This document shows positions 30,224-32,613 of a stretch of DNA of 32,613 bases, piece after piece; within the stretch, counting starts at the first letter, position 1, and the number at the start of each line of letters is the position of its first letter. The notes beneath the pieces were generated by a model. The model saw only the letters and a list, made by a program, of their open reading frames with translations. It searched no databases and was not told where the DNA came from. Origin of the DNA: Streptomyces albidochromogenes (GTDB lineage: Bacteria; Actinomycetota; Actinomycetes; Streptomycetales; Streptomycetaceae); contig NZ_VBVX01000041.1 in NCBI RefSeq assembly GCF_005981925.1, positions 1 to 32,613 of the forward strand. The letters are read 5' to 3'. The position numbers and the translations under genes are program-made.

Positions 30224-31525
30224 TCACCAGCGGGGCAGCACGGGCGCCCGCCAGGTCTCGTGTCCCCGCGCCGCGCGCATCGCCGCCGCGTCGTCGCGGT
30301 CGCGCAGCGCGCCGTACGACGCCTCGTCGAGCCAGCGGGCGTGCAGCCGCTCCAGGGCGTCGCGGTCGAGCTCGACGCCGAGGCCGGGGGCGTCGGAGAC
30401 CGGGAGCCGGCCGTCGGTGAAGGTGTGGCGCCGGGTGATCACGTCCTCGGTCTGCCACGGGTAGTGGCTGTCGCAGGAGTGGCCGAGGTTCTCCACGGTG
30501 GCCGCGACGTGCGTCATCGCGGCCAGGCTGATGCCCATGTGGGTGTTGGAGTGCATGGACAGGCCGACGCCGAAGGCCCGGCAGACGGCGGCCAGTTCGC
30601 GGGTGGCCCGCAGCCCGCCCCAGTAGTGGTGGTCGCTGAGCACCACCTGCACCGCGTCGGTCAGGAACGCCTCGCGGATCTCGGGAACGGCCGTCACGCA
30701 CATGTTGGTGGCGAGCGGCACGTCCGTTCCCGCCGAGACCTCCGCCATCGCGGCGGTCCCGGGCGCCGGGTCCTCCAGGTATTCGAGAACCGCCCCGAGC
30801 TGCGCCGCCACCTCCAGGGAGGTCCTCGGCGTCCAGGCGCCGTTGGGGTCGAGCCGCAGGGGCTGTCCCGGGAACGCCTCGGCCAGCGCCCGTACGGCGG
30901 CGACGTCCCGCTCGGGCGGGAAGACACCGCCCTTGAGCTTGAACGAGCGGAAGCCGTGCTCCCGCGCGAACCGCCGCGCCTGCGCCACGATCCCCGCCGG
31001 ATCGAGCGCGGCGCCCCAGTCGTCGGGCTCGCCCGCGCCGCCCGGGTGCCGCTCCCAGCGGTAGAAGAGGTACGCGCTGTACTCGACGTGGTCGCGCACC
31101 TTGCCGCCGAGGAGTGCGTGCACGGGCTGTCCGTACGCCTTCCCGAGCGCGTCCAGGCACGCCACCTCGAAGGCGGACACGACGGACAGCCGCAGCTTGT
31201 CGGCGGTCCGCGCGCCGCGCAGACCGCCGACGCCGACGGCGTGCTCCACGCGCGCGTGGCCGACGCCGATCCGCTGGGCGAGCGGGAGCAGTCCGTTCAG
31301 GTCCGCGACCGAGCGGCCGGTCAGCAGCTCGGCGTACGGGCGGGCGAGTTCCAGGTACGCGGTGTCGCCGTACGTCTCGCCGAGCCCGGTGACGCCGTCC
31401 GCCGTGACCACCTCGACGACCAGGCGCGGGGTGTAGGGCTGGTGCACGCCGTGGACGTTGAGGAGGGGCGGGTCACAGATGAGGACGGGGGTCAGCCGGA
31501 CGTCCGCGATGGTCAGGTCCGCCAC
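30224..31525 (-). CDS. Glucarate dehydratase family protein (enolase superfamily)
   Basis: A 433-residue Mg2+-dependent acid-sugar dehydratase. The catalytic residues match the glucarate dehydratase group: Lys196/Lys198 in SFKLKGGVF; metal ligands Asp226 (LDPNGAW), Glu251 (EDPAP) and Asn274 (ATNM); and the His-Asp dyad of Asp298 (SDHHYWGG) and His325 (GLSMHSNTHMGIS). The expected reaction is dehydration of D-glucarate or a related aldarate to a 5-keto-4-deoxy product. No kdgD-type or transporter gene is adjacent, so the substrate is inferred from the family only. The start is GTG 31525, with GGAG 10 bases upstream. Confidence 0.87.
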   Translation of the reverse strand: MADLTIADVRLTPVLICDPPLLNVHGVHQPYTPRLVVEVVTADGVTGLGETYGDTAYLELARPYAELLTGRSVADLNGLLPLAQRIGVGHARVEHAVGVGGLRGARTADKLRLSVVSAFEVACLDALGKAYGQPVHALLGGKVRDHVEYSAYLFYRWERHPGGAGEPDDWGAALDPAGIVAQARRFAREHGFRSFKLKGGVFPPERDVAAVRALAEAFPGQPLRLDPNGAWTPRTSLEVAAQLGAVLEYLEDPAPGTAAMAEVSAGTDVPLATNMCVTAVPEIREAFLTDAVQVVLSDHHYWGGLRATRELAAVCRAFGVGLSMHSNTHMGISLAAMTHVAATVENLGHSCDSHYPWQTEDVITRRHTFTDGRLPVSDAPGLGVELDRDALERLHARWLDEASYGALRDRDDAAAMRAARGHETWRAPVLPRW

Positions 31526-31580
31526 AACAGTTCATCTCCGTATGCAGACGGCGTCCACGTAGGGGAACGCAGCGTAGAGA

Positions 31581-31598
31581 GACGCCCGCAGGGGCGTC
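31581..31598 (-). terminator. Hairpin after the deaminase gene
   Basis: GACGCCC (31581-31587) pairs with GGGCGTC (31592-31598) around GCAG, a perfect 7-bp stem about 22 bases beyond the deaminase stop and 56 bases upstream of the dehydratase start. It could also be an operator for the latter. Confidence 0.5.
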
Positions 31599-31619
31599 AA
31601 CGATGCGGCGCGGGCGGGA

Positions 31620-32609
31620 TCAGAAGACGTACGCGTCCACCTCGGCGAGGTACGCCTCCCTGCGCTTCTCGTCGTGGTCGAGGAAGGACGCCCGGAAGGA
31701 GTTGCGGGCCAGCTCGCGCAACTGCTCCTGGCCGAGTCCGAGCGCCTCGCGCACCGCGTGGAACGTGTCGCCGACGTACCCGCCGAAGTAGGCGGGGTCG
31801 TCGGAGTTCACGGTGACCAGCAGCCCGGCGTCCATCATCGCCCGCAGCGGGTGGTCCTCCAGGACGTCGACGGCCCGCAGCCGTACGTTCGACAGCGGGC
31901 ACAGCGTCAGCGGCACCCGGTCGCGCACGAGCCGCTCCACGAGCTCGGGGTCCTCCAGGGAGCGCAGTCCGTGGTCGACGCGCTCGACGCGCAGGATGTC
32001 CAGCGCCTCCCAGATGTACGCCGGCGGGCCCTCCTCGCCCGCGTGCGCGACCGCGCGCAGCCCGAGGGCCCGCGCGGCGTCGTACACCTCGCGGAACTTC
32101 GACGGCGGGTGCCCGACCTCGGCCGAGTCCAGGCCGACGCCCGTGATGCGGTGCAGGTACGGCGTGGCGGCCTCCAGCGTCCGCATCGCCGACTCGGCGG
32201 ACTCGTCGCGCAGGAAGCACATGATCAGCTGGGTGGAGATCCCGTGCCGCTCCTCGCTCCGGTCCAGGGCGCGGGCGAGCCCTTCGACGACCGTGCCCAG
32301 AGGGACTCCGCGCGCGGTGTGCGCCTGCGGGTCGAAGAAGATCTCGGCGTGCCGCACGCCCTGAGCGGCCGCCCGCGCCAGGTAGGCGTCGGCGAGCCGG
32401 TCGAAGTCGTCCTCGGTGACCAGGACCGCCATCAGCGCGTAGTACAGGTCGAGGAACGACTGGAGGTCGTCGAAGAGGTAGGCGCGGCGCAGCTCCTCGG
32501 TGGTGGAGTAGGGCAGCACCACGGCGTTGCGGGAGGCGAGTTCGAAGGCCAGCTCGGGTTCGAGGGTGCCTTCGATGTGGAGGTGCAGTTCGGCCTTGGG
32601 GAGGGGCAT
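31620..32609 (-). CDS. Adenine/adenosine deaminase family protein, adenine-type signature
   Basis: A zinc-dependent purine deaminase with an ATG at 32609, 4 bases from the window edge; the frame stays open to the edge, so an earlier start is possible. 329 residues are read. Zinc ligands are His9/His11 (AELHLHIEG), His189 (AHAGEEGPP, catalytic Glu192) and Asp270; His213 is in VDHG. The motif NSDDPAYFGGYV resembles the group shown to deaminate adenine (for example PA0148 of Pseudomonas aeruginosa) rather than true adenosine deaminases, which carry different residues after the SDDP/TDDP aspartates. EGTLEPELAFELASRN also fits that group. It probably converts adenine to hypoxanthine for purine salvage. 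Confidence 0.87.
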   Translation of the reverse strand: MPLPKAELHLHIEGTLEPELAFELASRNAVVLPYSTTEELRRAYLFDDLQSFLDLYYALMAVLVTEDDFDRLADAYLARAAAQGVRHAEIFFDPQAHTARGVPLGTVVEGLARALDRSEERHGISTQLIMCFLRDESAESAMRTLEAATPYLHRITGVGLDSAEVGHPPSKFREVYDAARALGLRAVAHAGEEGPPAYIWEALDILRVERVDHGLRSLEDPELVERLVRDRVPLTLCPLSNVRLRAVDVLEDHPLRAMMDAGLLVTVNSDDPAYFGGYVGDTFHAVREALGLGQEQLRELARNSFRASFLDHDEKRREAYLAEVDAYVF

Positions 32610-32613
32610 GGGG

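Overview
The window is high-GC actinobacterial chromosome, almost certainly from a Streptomyces. Third codon positions are strongly G/C, many genes start with GTG, and several small families are typical of the genus (a DUF6243-type protein, a PhoX/DUF839 phosphatase, a FprA-type reductase, a secreted mini-Rpf). The gene order resembles the core-chromosome ppdK-dus-glyS-znu-zur-uppS-recO-leuA-era-ybeY-phoH stretch of known Streptomyces. I see no insertion sequence, prophage, CRISPR array, tRNA or rRNA.

Layout. Positions 1-2800 hold the end of a PhoX-like phosphatase (+), a convergent ArsR-type regulator (-) that carries a TTA codon, and about 0.6 kb without a convincing gene but with strong hairpins. 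Positions 2800-7040 hold ppdK (-) behind a long leader, then dus (-). Positions 7092-10443 hold an MFS drug-efflux type transporter (+), a DUF6243-like small protein (-) and glyS (-). Positions 10574-13829 are a zinc module (+): a Zur-box promoter, znuA, znuC, znuB and zur. Positions 13907-16073 are recO-uppS-ycxB-like (-). Positions 16232-18334 hold a ferredoxin reductase (+) and a zinc-ribbon/TerB-like protein (-).

Positions 18495-20388 hold leuA (-) preceded by a 15-residue peptide with four consecutive leucines, an attenuator-type arrangement. Positions 20559-23400 (+) hold an M4 metalloprotease of protealysin type, its probable emfourin-family inhibitor, and a GH1 beta-glucosidase. Positions 23404-28831 (-) are the phoH-ybeY-CBS/CorC-yjbR-cytidine-deaminase-like-era group, interrupted by a secreted Rpf-like gene. 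Positions 28971-32613 (-) hold a PfkB sugar kinase, a glucarate-dehydratase-family enzyme and an adenine/adenosine deaminase that may run off the end.

No unmistakably new multi-gene system is present. The best leads are the protease-inhibitor pair; the leucine leader peptide; a possible leaderless 7-codon ORF before the DUF6243-like gene; a znuA promoter whose -35 and -10 both lie in Zur-like boxes and whose predicted start point is the ATG itself; the TTA (bldA-type) regulator with foreign-looking N-terminal codons; an orphan strong terminator near 2.37 kb that may end a small RNA; and a cytidine-deaminase relative that has lost its zinc ligands.
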